Below are positions 25,226 through 33,070 of a stretch of DNA of 64,000 bases, one piece after another. The stretch is taken from the NCBI RefSeq assembly GCF_017589465.1, contig NZ_JAELYA010000004.1, forward strand, positions 186,001-250,000. The letters run 5' to 3'. Position 1 is the stretch's first letter; the number at the start of each line of letters is the position of its first letter. The notes beneath the pieces were generated by a model. That model had not been told where the DNA came from and did not search any database. It saw only the letters and a program-made list of their open reading frames with translations. The stretch comes from Pseudomonas schmalbachii. GTDB lineage: Bacteria; Pseudomonadota; Gammaproteobacteria; Pseudomonadales; Pseudomonadaceae. A program made the translations under genes and the position numbers.

Positions 25226-25963
25226 ATGGCCCCCCGTGTACTGATCGTCGATGACGATCCGCTGATTCGCGAACTCCTACAGGCCTACCTCGTCGAGGAA
25301 GGCTACGACGTGCTCTGCGCCGACACCGCCGAGCAGGCCGAGACCTGCCTGGCCGAGGCCGAGCGCGGCGAGCAACCGATCGACCTGGTGATGCTCGACA
25401 TCCGCCTGCCCGGCAAGGACGGCCTGACCCTGACCCGCGAGCTGCGCGTGCGCTCGGAGGTCGGCATCATCCTCATCACCGGGCGCAACGACGACATCGA
25501 CCGCATCGTCGGCCTCGAATGCGGCGCCGATGACTACGTGAGCAAGCCGGTCAACCCGCGCGAGCTGGTGTCGCGGGCGAAGAACCTGATCCGCCGCGTG
25601 CGCCATGCCCGCAGCACACCCGCCGCCAGCGCCCCGGCGCGCTTCAATCACAAGCGCTTCGCCCACTGGCTGCTGGACGTCGACCGCCGCCGCCTGATCG
25701 ACAGCGACGGCAGCGAAACCCCGCTGACCCACGGCGAGTTCCAGCTGCTCGGCGTGTTCCTGCGCAACGCCGGCCACACCCTCAACCGCGACCAGTTGAT
25801 GGACCAGATCCGCAACCGCGAGTGGCTGCCCAACGACCGCTCCATCGACGTGCTGGTCGGCCGCCTGCGCCGCAAGCTGCGCGACGATCCCGCCGAGCCG
25901 CAGCTGATCATCACCATCCACGGCGCCGGCTACCTGTTCACCGCTCCAGCCAGCGACGCATAA
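25226..25963 (+). CDS. aruR: AruR, OmpR-family response regulator of arginine transaminase pathway
   Basis: The 245-residue regulator has a receiver domain with the acidic pair DDD near residue 10, phosphoacceptor Asp58 (VMLDIRLPG) and Lys107, followed by a C-terminal winged helix (about 145-240) with SIDVLVGRLRRKL. It heads an operon with a periplasmic binding protein and the hybrid kinase AruS. In PAO1, AruR/AruS induce the arginine:pyruvate transaminase genes when the main arginine pathway is blocked. The symbol is given by synteny with aruS, aruI and aruH. Confidence 0.85.
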   Translation: MAPRVLIVDDDPLIRELLQAYLVEEGYDVLCADTAEQAETCLAEAERGEQPIDLVMLDIRLPGKDGLTLTRELRVRSEVGIILITGRNDDIDRIVGLECGADDYVSKPVNPRELVSRAKNLIRRVRHARSTPAASAPARFNHKRFAHWLLDVDRRRLIDSDGSETPLTHGEFQLLGVFLRNAGHTLNRDQLMDQIRNREWLPNDRSIDVLVGRLRRKLRDDPAEPQLIITIHGAGYLFTAPASDA

Positions 25964-25965
25964 GA

Positions 25966-26733
25966 ATGCGCTGGCTGATGCTGCTGGGCCTGCTGCTGAG
26001 CGTCCTCGTGCAGGCCGGCGAGCGCATCCGCTACTGCGATCACCCGGTGTACCCGCCGATCTCCTGGAGCGACGGCCAGCAGATGCGCGGGCTGGCGCCG
26101 GAGGTGGTGCGCGCGGTGTTCGGCGAACTGGGCTACGAGGTGGAGATCGTCACCCTCGGCAACTGGAAGCGCTGCCTGCTGGATGCCGCCGCCGGCCGCG
26201 TCGACGCGGTGCTGGCCTACCGCACGCCGCAGCGCGACGACGGCCTGCTGTTTTCCAACGTGCCGGTGCTGCGCGAGGAAGTGGCGATCTTCTACAACCG
26301 CAAGCACCCGGTGCGCTTCCGCCAGCTCGACGACCTCGCCCGCTACCGTGGCGGCCAGCTGTTCGGCGAGAGCTACGGGCCGGACTTCGACCGCTTCGTC
26401 GCCAGCCACGACAATATCGAATGGGTGTCCACCAGCCGGCAGAACTTCGGCAAGCTGGTCCGCCAGCGCATCGACTTCATCGTTCATGAGCGGCGTACCG
26501 GGCGGCTGTTCGCCGAACAGCTGGCCGGCGGCGAAGATATCCGCGCGCTGCCGACGCCGCTAACCGTCGACTACCTGCGCATCGCCGTGTCGCGCCATTC
26601 GCCGCTGGCCGCGCGGATGGCGGAGATCGATGCGGCGCTGCAACGGCGCGTCGACGACGGCAGCATCGCGCACTGGCTGGATGCCAGCGAAGCCGGCTAC
26701 CGCGTCATGCTCGACGGCGGGGTGCCGCGATGA
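25966..26733 (+). CDS. Periplasmic solute-binding protein of the AruRS operon (SBP_bac_3-like)
   Basis: The 255-residue protein starts at ATG 25966, two bases after the aruR stop, and has a signal peptide ending near VQAGERI. It is a type II periplasmic binding domain of the amino-acid/polar solute (family 3) kind: [31 protein letters not shown] and [21 protein letters not shown] regions. Its stop overlaps the aruS start as ATGA. The position between regulator and kinase, without any permease, points to a sensory role: a ligand-loaded protein that contacts the AruS periplasmic domain. The ligand could be arginine, but this is not shown. Confidence 0.82.
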   Translation: MRWLMLLGLLLSVLVQAGERIRYCDHPVYPPISWSDGQQMRGLAPEVVRAVFGELGYEVEIVTLGNWKRCLLDAAAGRVDAVLAYRTPQRDDGLLFSNVPVLREEVAIFYNRKHPVRFRQLDDLARYRGGQLFGESYGPDFDRFVASHDNIEWVSTSRQNFGKLVRQRIDFIVHERRTGRLFAEQLAGGEDIRALPTPLTVDYLRIAVSRHSPLAARMAEIDAALQRRVDDGSIAHWLDASEAGYRVMLDGGVPR

Positions 26734-28967
26734 AACTGCCCGGCGGGCTGGCGCGGCGCCTGCTGCTGCGTGTGCTGGTGTTCAGCCTGTGTTTCACCGT
26801 GCTGGCCAGCGCGGTGCAGCTGTACTTCGAATATCGCCGCGAGATGCGCGACATCGAGGCGCGCCTGGAGCTGATCCGCGTCGGCTACCTGGCCAGCTTC
26901 GAGCGCAGCCTGTGGGACCTCAACCAGGAGCAGTTGAACGTGCAACTGCACGGCCTGGTCGACTTCCCGGACATCGCCCGCGCCAGCCTGCGCAGCGCCG
27001 ACTTCAACCTGGTCCAGGGCGACGAGCGCGGCCGCGGCCCCTTGCGCGTCGAACGCTTCCCGCTGAGCTACCAGCCGCCGCAGGGCGAGCGCCGGCAGCT
27101 CGGCGAGCTGGAAATCGCCATCGACCTCGGCGGCGTCTACCGGCGGCTGTGGCAGGGCGGGCTGAGCAACCTGCTGTGGATGGGCGTGTTCCTCTGCGGC
27201 CTGGCGGTGGCGCTGAGCTGGCTGTTCCACAGCCTGGTCACCCGCCACCTGCGGGTGATGGCGGACTTCGTGCGCAGCATGACCGGCGGCGACCTGCAGA
27301 CCGCGCTGCAGTTGAACAAGCACGAGCGCGCCGAACAGGACGAGATCGACACCGTGGCCCACGCGCTGGACGACATGCGCCAGGCGATCCGCGCCGACCT
27401 GCGCCGCCGCGAGGCCGACCGCGTGGCCCTGCAGCACAAGCGCGACGAACTGCAACGCAGGGTCGAACGGCGCACCGCCAGCCTGCAGCGCGCCAAGGAA
27501 GAGGCCGAGGCGGCCAACCGCGCCAAGACGCGCTTCCTCGCCACCATGAGTCACGAGATCCGCACACCGCTCAACGGCATCCTCGGCATGGCCGAACTGC
27601 TGCGCGGCGCGCCGCTCGGCGAGCAGGACCGGCGCCGGCTGCAGGCGCTGTCGAATGCCGGCGAAGGGCTGCTGGCGATCCTCAACGAGGTGCTCAGCTT
27701 CGCCAGGCTGGAGGACGGCGCCAGCCAGCCGGAGGCTGTGGATTTCTCCCTGCGCCAGCTGCTCGACGACGTGCTCACCCTGCTCGAACCGCGCGCCGCG
27801 GAGAACGGCACCTGCCTGCGCCTGCGCATCGATCCGCAGGTGCATGACGCCTGCCGTGGCGCCGAACAGTTCCTGCGCCAGGTGCTGAGCAACCTGGTGG
27901 CCAACGCGGTGAAGTTCACCGAGGAAGGCGAGGTGCGGCTGGAAGTGACTCTGCTGGAGTCGCCGGACGAGCGCCAGCGCCTGCGCTTCGCCGTGATCGA
28001 CAACGGCATCGGCATTCCCGAGGCGATGCAGGCGAAGATCTTCCAGCGCTTCACCCAGGCCAGCGAGGAAGTCGCGCGGCGCTACGGCGGCACCGGCCTC
28101 GGCCTGGCGATCAGCAAGCGGCTGGTGGAGGCCATGGGCGGCTGCATCGGCGTCGAGAGCCGCGAAGGCGAGGGCAGCACCTTCTGGTTCGAAGTGGAGC
28201 TGGCGCCGGGGCAGGCTGCGCCGGTCGCAGAACCCGCGTCGACGGTCGCCATAAAACCGCTGGATATCCTGCTGGTGGAAGACGTCGCGCTGAACCGCGA
28301 GGTGGCGCAGGGTCTGCTGGAGCGCGATGGCCATCGCGTCAGCCTGGCCGAGGATGCCGAACCGGCGCTGCTGGCGTGCCGCGCGCGGCGCTTCGACCTG
28401 ATCCTGCTCGACATGCACCTGCCCGGCCTCGGCGGCATCGAGCTGTGCCAGACCATCCGCAAGCAGGCCGAAGGACGCAACCGCGACACGCCGATCCTGG
28501 CCTTCACCGCCAACGTGCTGCCGGGCATGGTCCGCCGCTATTTCGACGCGGGCATGCAGGGCGTGCTGGGCAAACCGCTGCGCCTGGAAGAACTGCGCCG
28601 GGCGCTGGCAGGTGTGAATGAGCCGCCAGTGCCGGTAACGGATGACGGCCCGCTGGACTCGCAGGTGCTGGCGACCCACCGCCAGTTGCTCGGCGAACAC
28701 AAGCTCGGCGAACTGCTGGCCAGCCTGCGGCGGTTGCTCGATGAGCAACTGCCGATGCTCGACGAGGCCCTGCGCCATGACGACCCGACGGAGGTGGCCA
28801 ATATTGCCCATCGCCTGGCGGGGAGCTGCCAGTCCATGGGCCTGCGGGCGCTGGGCGGGTGCCTGCGCGAGCTGGAGAACGCCGCGCTGGCCGGGGAGGA
28901 GCTGGCGGGGTGGGCGGAGCGGGTAGAGCAGCGTCGTGTGGAGGCGCTGCGGGCACTGGACTCGTAG
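26730..28967 (+). CDS. aruS: AruS, hybrid sensor histidine kinase
   Basis: The 745-residue kinase has two membrane helices (about residues 10-32 and 148-168) around a periplasmic domain, then HAMP, a coiled coil, a HisKA domain with phospho-His275 ([11 protein letters not shown]), an HATPase with NGIGIPE and [11 protein letters not shown], a receiver with Asp561 (LLLDMHLPG) and an HPt domain with His694 (AHRLAG). The His-Asp-His relay ends on AruR Asp58. It is translationally coupled to the upstream binding protein. The TAG stop is part of a GTAGGGCGGG palindrome. Confidence 0.88.
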   Translation: MKLPGGLARRLLLRVLVFSLCFTVLASAVQLYFEYRREMRDIEARLELIRVGYLASFERSLWDLNQEQLNVQLHGLVDFPDIARASLRSADFNLVQGDERGRGPLRVERFPLSYQPPQGERRQLGELEIAIDLGGVYRRLWQGGLSNLLWMGVFLCGLAVALSWLFHSLVTRHLRVMADFVRSMTGGDLQTALQLNKHERAEQDEIDTVAHALDDMRQAIRADLRRREADRVALQHKRDELQRRVERRTASLQRAKEEAEAANRAKTRFLATMSHEIRTPLNGILGMAELLRGAPLGEQDRRRLQALSNAGEGLLAILNEVLSFARLEDGASQPEAVDFSLRQLLDDVLTLLEPRAAENGTCLRLRIDPQVHDACRGAEQFLRQVLSNLVANAVKFTEEGEVRLEVTLLESPDERQRLRFAVIDNGIGIPEAMQAKIFQRFTQASEEVARRYGGTGLGLAISKRLVEAMGGCIGVESREGEGSTFWFEVELAPGQAAPVAEPASTVAIKPLDILLVEDVALNREVAQGLLERDGHRVSLAEDAEPALLACRARRFDLILLDMHLPGLGGIELCQTIRKQAEGRNRDTPILAFTANVLPGMVRRYFDAGMQGVLGKPLRLEELRRALAGVNEPPVPVTDDGPLDSQVLATHRQLLGEHKLGELLASLRRLLDEQLPMLDEALRHDDPTEVANIAHRLAGSCQSMGLRALGGCLRELENAALAGEELAGWAERVEQRRVEALRALDS

Positions 28968-29016
28968 GGCGGGTGCAACCCGCCACATCGGCGATGGCGG
29001 GTTGCACCCGCCCTAC
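28964..29016. repeat. GTAGGGCGGGTGCAACCCGCC palindrome at the aruS stop codon
   Basis: Two arms (GTAGGGCGGGTTGCA-type inverted copies) surround a short centre. The first GTAG contains the aruS TAG stop (28965-28967). Confidence 0.85.
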
Positions 29017-29177
29017 CAAGGCGCCTCGCTGAGCCCCTAACCCAACTCCCAATACAAAATCCTTACGACTTTTTACATCTTCGATCCCAACGTTCAACGG
29101 CTCCTTACATCCCCTTCCAATAATCCGGTGGCATCCGTGCACGAGACACGGCCTCTGACTGATTGGAGACAACAATA

Positions 29178-29240
29178 ATGAGCCGTCACGTCCATCCTGC
29201 CTCTGTCGCCCTCCGAATCCTGGAGGTGCGCCATGTCTGA
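29178..29240 (+). CDS. Possible leader peptide overlapping the permease start
   Basis: A 20-codon frame starts at ATG 29178 with GGAG nine bases upstream and stops at 29240, inside the permease start region (the permease ATG is 29233). The product MSRHVHPASVALRILEVRHV has three Arg codons, one of them the uncommon CGA. Overlap of stop and start suggests translational coupling or arginine-responsive control. It has no homologue I can name and could be chance. Confidence 0.4.
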   Translation: MSRHVHPASVALRILEVRHV

Positions 29241-30636
29241 ATCGCAGGACAAAATCCAGCTCACCCGCGCCCTGAAAAGCCGCCACATCTTCATGCTCTC
29301 CCTCGGAGGGGTGATCGGCACCGGCCTGTTCATGGGCTCGGGTGTCACCATCAACCAGGGTGGCCCGATGGGGGCGATCCTCGCCTATCTGGTCGCCGGC
29401 CTGCTGATGTACCTGGTGATGGTCTGCCTCGGTGAACTCTCCGTGCAGATGCCGGTATCCGGCTCCTTCCAGGCCCACGCCACGCGCTTCATTGGTCCCG
29501 CCACCGGTTTCATGATCGGCTGGGTGTACTGGATGAGCTGGGCTTCCACCGTCGGCCTGGAGTTCACCGCCGCCGGCATGCTGATGACCCGCTGGTTCCC
29601 CGACGTGCCGATCTGGATCTGGTCGGGCTTCTTCGTGGTCGTGCTGTTCTCGCTGAACGCCCTGGCCACCCGCGCCTTCGGCGAGGCCGAGTACTGGTTC
29701 TCGGGGATCAAGGTGGCTGCGATCCTGGGGTTCATCGTGGTCGGCGTGCTGGTGATCTTCGGCGGCATCGAGCTGAAGAGCGGCGAGCCGGCGCCGTTGA
29801 TGTCCAACCTGATCGGCGACTCGGTGTTCCCCAACGGCTTGTCCGCGGTGTTCGCGGTGATGATGACGGTGGTCTACGCCTTCCAGGGCTGCGAGATCAT
29901 GGGCGTCGCCGCCGGCGAGACCGACCAGCCGGAGAAGAGCATCCCGCGCGCCGTGCGCAACGTGGTGTTCCGCGTGCTGATCTTCTACGTGCTGGCCATC
30001 GCCGTGCTGTCGGCCATCATCCCGTGGCAGCAGGCCGGGCTGATGGAAAGCCCGTTCGTGCAGGTGTTCGACATGGTCGGCATTCCCTACGCGGCGGACC
30101 TGATGAACTTCGTCATCCTCACCGCGATCCTCTCGGTGGGTAACTCCGGCCTGTACGCCTCGACCCGCATCCTCTGGGCGATGTCCAAGACCGGCATGGC
30201 GCCGAAGGGTCTGTCCAAGCTGAGCGCCCGTGGCGTGCCGCTCTATGCGCTGCTGATCACCCTGGCCTTCGCCCTGCTGTCGCTGCTGACCAGCGTGGTC
30301 GCCGCCGACACCCTGTTCATGGTGCTGATGGCGGTGAGCGGCATGTCCGGCACCGTGACCTGGATCGTCATCGCCTATGCGCAGTACCGCTTCCGCCGCG
30401 AGCACATGGCCAAGGGCGGCACCGTGGCCGACCTGAAGTACTCCGCGCCGCTGTTCCCGATCATCCCGCTGGCCTGCATCGCGATCTGCTGCTCGCTGTT
30501 CGTCTTCCTCGCCATGGACCCGACCCAGCGTCCGTCGCTGTACTGGGGCTTCGGCTTCATCTCCGCCTGCTACCTGGCGTACTACACGTTGAAGCGCAAG
30601 CGTCCGCAGGTGGCCGTCGAGGCAGCAGCGGGTTGA
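29233..30636 (+). CDS. APC-family amino acid permease, probable arginine/lysine uptake
   Basis: The 467-residue protein has 12 predicted membrane helices and the AAT/LysP-type opening LKSRHIFMLSLGGVIGTGLF with GVTINQGGP. This family imports basic or aromatic amino acids or GABA by proton symport. In PAO1 a permease lies at the same place next to aruRS. The ATG at 29233 has GGAGG ten bases upstream. A terminator follows at 30655. Arginine as substrate is inferred from the cluster. Confidence 0.85.
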   Translation: MSESQDKIQLTRALKSRHIFMLSLGGVIGTGLFMGSGVTINQGGPMGAILAYLVAGLLMYLVMVCLGELSVQMPVSGSFQAHATRFIGPATGFMIGWVYWMSWASTVGLEFTAAGMLMTRWFPDVPIWIWSGFFVVVLFSLNALATRAFGEAEYWFSGIKVAAILGFIVVGVLVIFGGIELKSGEPAPLMSNLIGDSVFPNGLSAVFAVMMTVVYAFQGCEIMGVAAGETDQPEKSIPRAVRNVVFRVLIFYVLAIAVLSAIIPWQQAGLMESPFVQVFDMVGIPYAADLMNFVILTAILSVGNSGLYASTRILWAMSKTGMAPKGLSKLSARGVPLYALLITLAFALLSLLTSVVAADTLFMVLMAVSGMSGTVTWIVIAYAQYRFRREHMAKGGTVADLKYSAPLFPIIPLACIAICCSLFVFLAMDPTQRPSLYWGFGFISACYLAYYTLKRKRPQVAVEAAAG

Positions 30637-30654
30637 GTTCGTCCCGCCCCACCC

Positions 30655-30682
30655 AACGCCCCGGCCACTCTGGGGCGTTTTA
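30655..30682 (+). terminator. Terminator after the permease gene
   Basis: The stem AACGCCCC/GGGGCGTT with a 9-base loop ends in a short T-tract, 18 bases after the permease stop. Confidence 0.75.
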
Positions 30683-30686
30683 GTTC

Positions 30687-30768
30687 GTAGGTTGGCGCTG
30701 AGCGCAGCGAAGCCCAACGGTGCCACGGTCGGCGGATGTTGGGCTTCGCTGCGCTCAGCCCAACCTAC
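30687..30768. repeat. GTAGGTTGGCGCTGAGC palindromic element
   Basis: A complete element with both arms (ends GTAGGTTGG and CCAACCTAC) directly follows the permease terminator. The rest of the gap to 30982 holds two operator-like sites (30777, 30911). Confidence 0.8.
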
Positions 30769-30776
30769 GGAGCAGC

Positions 30777-30792
30777 CTGATCGATTGTTCGA
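30777..30792. promoter_or_regulatory. TetR-type operator-like 16-mer upstream of the acyl-CoA genes
   Basis: CTGATCGATTGTTCGA matches the site at 25129 in 14 of 16 bases. It lies 190 bases before the hydratase start. Confidence 0.35.
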
Positions 30793-30910
30793 AGTTGTAA
30801 CAACGGCGCTTGCCGGTTCTCCATCGATGCTGCGCAAGCCCCGTGGCATCGGCCCTGGAGCCATCCGCAACAACCGTTACAAGCCCCCTTTCGGGTGCAT
30901 TGCCGCCTTA

Positions 30911-30926
30911 CTGAACACTTGTTTAG
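30911..30926. promoter_or_regulatory. Imperfect palindrome CTGAACACTTGTTTAG upstream of the hydratase
   Basis: Arms CTGAACA and TGTTTAG differ at one position. It lies 56 bases before the start codon in an A/T-richer patch, a plausible operator overlapping the promoter. Confidence 0.35.
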
Positions 30927-30982
30927 TATTGCCTCCAATGCTTCACCAACCTCACCACAAGTGACAACAACACGAGGGCAGC

Positions 30983-31774
30983 ATGACTCACGTTTCTTCT
31001 CTCTCCAGCCGGGTCGAAGGCGGCATCGCCTGGATCACCCTGAACCGCCCGGAACAGCGCAACGCGCTGGACGTTCCCACCCTGAAGGCCCTGCATGCCC
31101 AGCTCGATGCCTGTGCCACCGACCCCGCCGTGCGCGTGGTGGTGCTGACCGGTAGCGGCCGCAGTTTCTGCGCCGGAGCCGATCTTGCCGAATGGGCCGA
31201 GGCGGAAGCCCGTGGCGAGCTGGAAACCTACGGCTGGACCGAAACCGCCCACGCCCTGATGGGCCGCCTGCACAGCCTGGACAAGCCGACCATCGCCGCC
31301 GTCAACGGCACCGCCGTCGGCGCCGGGATGGACCTGACGCTCTGCTGCGACTTCCGCATCGCCGGCGCCTCGGCACGCTTCAAGGCCGGCTACACCGGCA
31401 TGGCCTACTGCCCGGACGCCGGCGCCAGCTGGCACCTGCCGCGTCTGATCGGCAGCGAAGCGGCCAAGCGCCTGCTGTTCCTCGACGAGCTGTGGAACGC
31501 CGAGCGCGCCCTGGCCGCCGGCCTGGTCGGCGAAGTGGTCGCCGATGAGCAACTGCTCGCCAGCGTCGCCGAATTCGCCGCGCGCCTGGCCGCCGGCCCG
31601 ACCTTCGCCTTCGCCCAGACCAAGCGCCTGATTCGCGATGGCGCCAACCGCTCGCTGACCCAGCAGCTGGAAGCCGAACAGGCCGCCGGGCTGCTCTGCG
31701 GTCGCAGCGAAGATGCCGCCGAAGCGCTGCGCGCCGTGGCGGAAAAACGTTCCCCCAACTTCACCGGCAGGTAA
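30983..31774 (+). CDS. Enoyl-CoA hydratase/isomerase family protein
   Basis: The 263-residue crotonase-fold protein has the oxyanion-hole segments SFCAGADL (near residue 60) and NGTAVGAGMDLTLCCD. In place of the two-glutamate hydratase site it shows YCPDAG with Asp145, the layout seen in PaaG/ECI-type enoyl-CoA isomerases. Hydration and isomerisation are therefore both possible. It starts the acyl-CoA gene run and lies four bases before the acyl-CoA dehydrogenase. It corresponds by synteny to a crotonase in the PAO1 and P. putida arginine clusters, whose substrate I do not know. Confidence 0.85.
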   Translation: MTHVSSLSSRVEGGIAWITLNRPEQRNALDVPTLKALHAQLDACATDPAVRVVVLTGSGRSFCAGADLAEWAEAEARGELETYGWTETAHALMGRLHSLDKPTIAAVNGTAVGAGMDLTLCCDFRIAGASARFKAGYTGMAYCPDAGASWHLPRLIGSEAAKRLLFLDELWNAERALAAGLVGEVVADEQLLASVAEFAARLAAGPTFAFAQTKRLIRDGANRSLTQQLEAEQAAGLLCGRSEDAAEALRAVAEKRSPNFTGR

Positions 31775-31778
31775 TCCC

Positions 31779-32939
31779 ATGGACTTCCAACTGACCCAGG
31801 AACAGGAAATGCTCGTCGAGGCGGTCAAGGCCTTCGTCGAGAAGGAACTGCTGCCCTACGAGGAAGAAGTGGACCGCGCCGATGCGGTATCGCCGGAGCT
31901 GGCCGCGCAGATTCGCGGCAAGGCCATCGCCGCCGGTTTCTACGCCTTCAACATGCCCGAGGAAGTCGGCGGCGGCAGCCTCGACTACCTGTCCCAGGCG
32001 CTGATCGAGCGTGAGCTGTCGAAAGTCTCCTGGGCGCTGCACGTGTTCGTCGCGCGCCCGTCGAAGATCCTCATGGCCTGCAAGGGCGACCAGATCAACG
32101 ACTACCTGCTGCCCGTCGTGCAGGGCGAGAAGATCGACTGCTTCGCCCTCACCGAGCCGGGCGCCGGTTCCGACGCCAACTCGATCAAGACCCGTGCCGC
32201 CCGTGACGGTGACGAATTCGTCATCAATGGCAGCAAGCACTTCATCAGCCATGCCGGCCACGCCGACTTCGCCATCGTCTTCGCGGTGACCGACACCTAC
32301 GAGCACAACGGCAAGAAGCGCAACGCCGTGACCGCCTTCCTGGTCGACAAGGGCACTCCCGGCATGACCATCCGCCGTGGCCCGAAATGCGTGAGCAACC
32401 GCGGCTACCACACCTACGAGATGTTCTTCGACGACTGCCGCGTACCGGCCTCGAAAGTCCTCGGCGAAGTCGGCAAGGGCTGGGAAGTGGCCAACGCCTG
32501 GCTGACTGCCGGCCGCGTGATGGTTGCCGCCAACTGCGTCGGCCAGGCCCAGCGCGCGCTGGACGTATCCCTGCAATGGGCGGCCGACCGCAAGCAGTTC
32601 GGCCAGGCGATCGGCACCTACCAGGGCATCTCCTTCAAGCTCGCCGACATGGCCACGCAAATCCGCGCCGCCGAGCTGATCACCCTGCACACCGCCTGGA
32701 AGATGGACCAGGGCACGATGACCGACGGCGAGGCCGGCATGGCCAAACTGTTCGCCAGCGAGACGCTGGGCAAGGTCGCCGACGAAGCGGTGCAGATCTT
32801 CGGCGGCATGGGCCTGATGGACGAAGGCCCGGTGGAGCGCATCTGGCGCAACGCGCGGATCGAGCGGATCTGGGAAGGCACCTCGGAAATCCAGCGCCAC
32901 ATCATCTCCCGCGAACTGCTGCGGCCGTTGCTGCGTTGA
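31779..32939 (+). CDS. Acyl-CoA dehydrogenase
   Basis: The 386-residue flavoenzyme shows the FAD-binding segment CFALTEPGAGSDANS, KHFISHAGHADF, and the catalytic Glu366 in WEGTSEIQR. This is the short/medium-chain acyl-CoA dehydrogenase layout. It begins four bases after the hydratase stop. In this cluster a plausible substrate is a CoA ester derived from 4-guanidinobutyrate or a related omega-amino acid, which is an inference. Confidence 0.92.
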   Translation: MDFQLTQEQEMLVEAVKAFVEKELLPYEEEVDRADAVSPELAAQIRGKAIAAGFYAFNMPEEVGGGSLDYLSQALIERELSKVSWALHVFVARPSKILMACKGDQINDYLLPVVQGEKIDCFALTEPGAGSDANSIKTRAARDGDEFVINGSKHFISHAGHADFAIVFAVTDTYEHNGKKRNAVTAFLVDKGTPGMTIRRGPKCVSNRGYHTYEMFFDDCRVPASKVLGEVGKGWEVANAWLTAGRVMVAANCVGQAQRALDVSLQWAADRKQFGQAIGTYQGISFKLADMATQIRAAELITLHTAWKMDQGTMTDGEAGMAKLFASETLGKVADEAVQIFGGMGLMDEGPVERIWRNARIERIWEGTSEIQRHIISRELLRPLLR

Positions 32940-32947
32940 CACCTTTT

Positions 32948-33063
32948 CACCCCTCTCCCTCTGGGGCGAAGAGGCACGCTTTTGGAAGCATCGCTTCCGG
33001 TGCCGATGAGCGCCTGAGCGCGAAGCGATCAGGCCGGGGCGCGGAGCGGGGCTGGGGTGAGGG
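32948..33063. repeat. CCCCTCTCCCT...GGGGTGAGGG repeat element
   Basis: A diverged member of the CCCTCACC/CTCTCCC family lies between the dehydrogenase and CoA-ligase genes. Its right end supplies GGTGAGGG just upstream of the next start codon. Confidence 0.65.
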
Positions 33064-33070
33064 CAAACCT

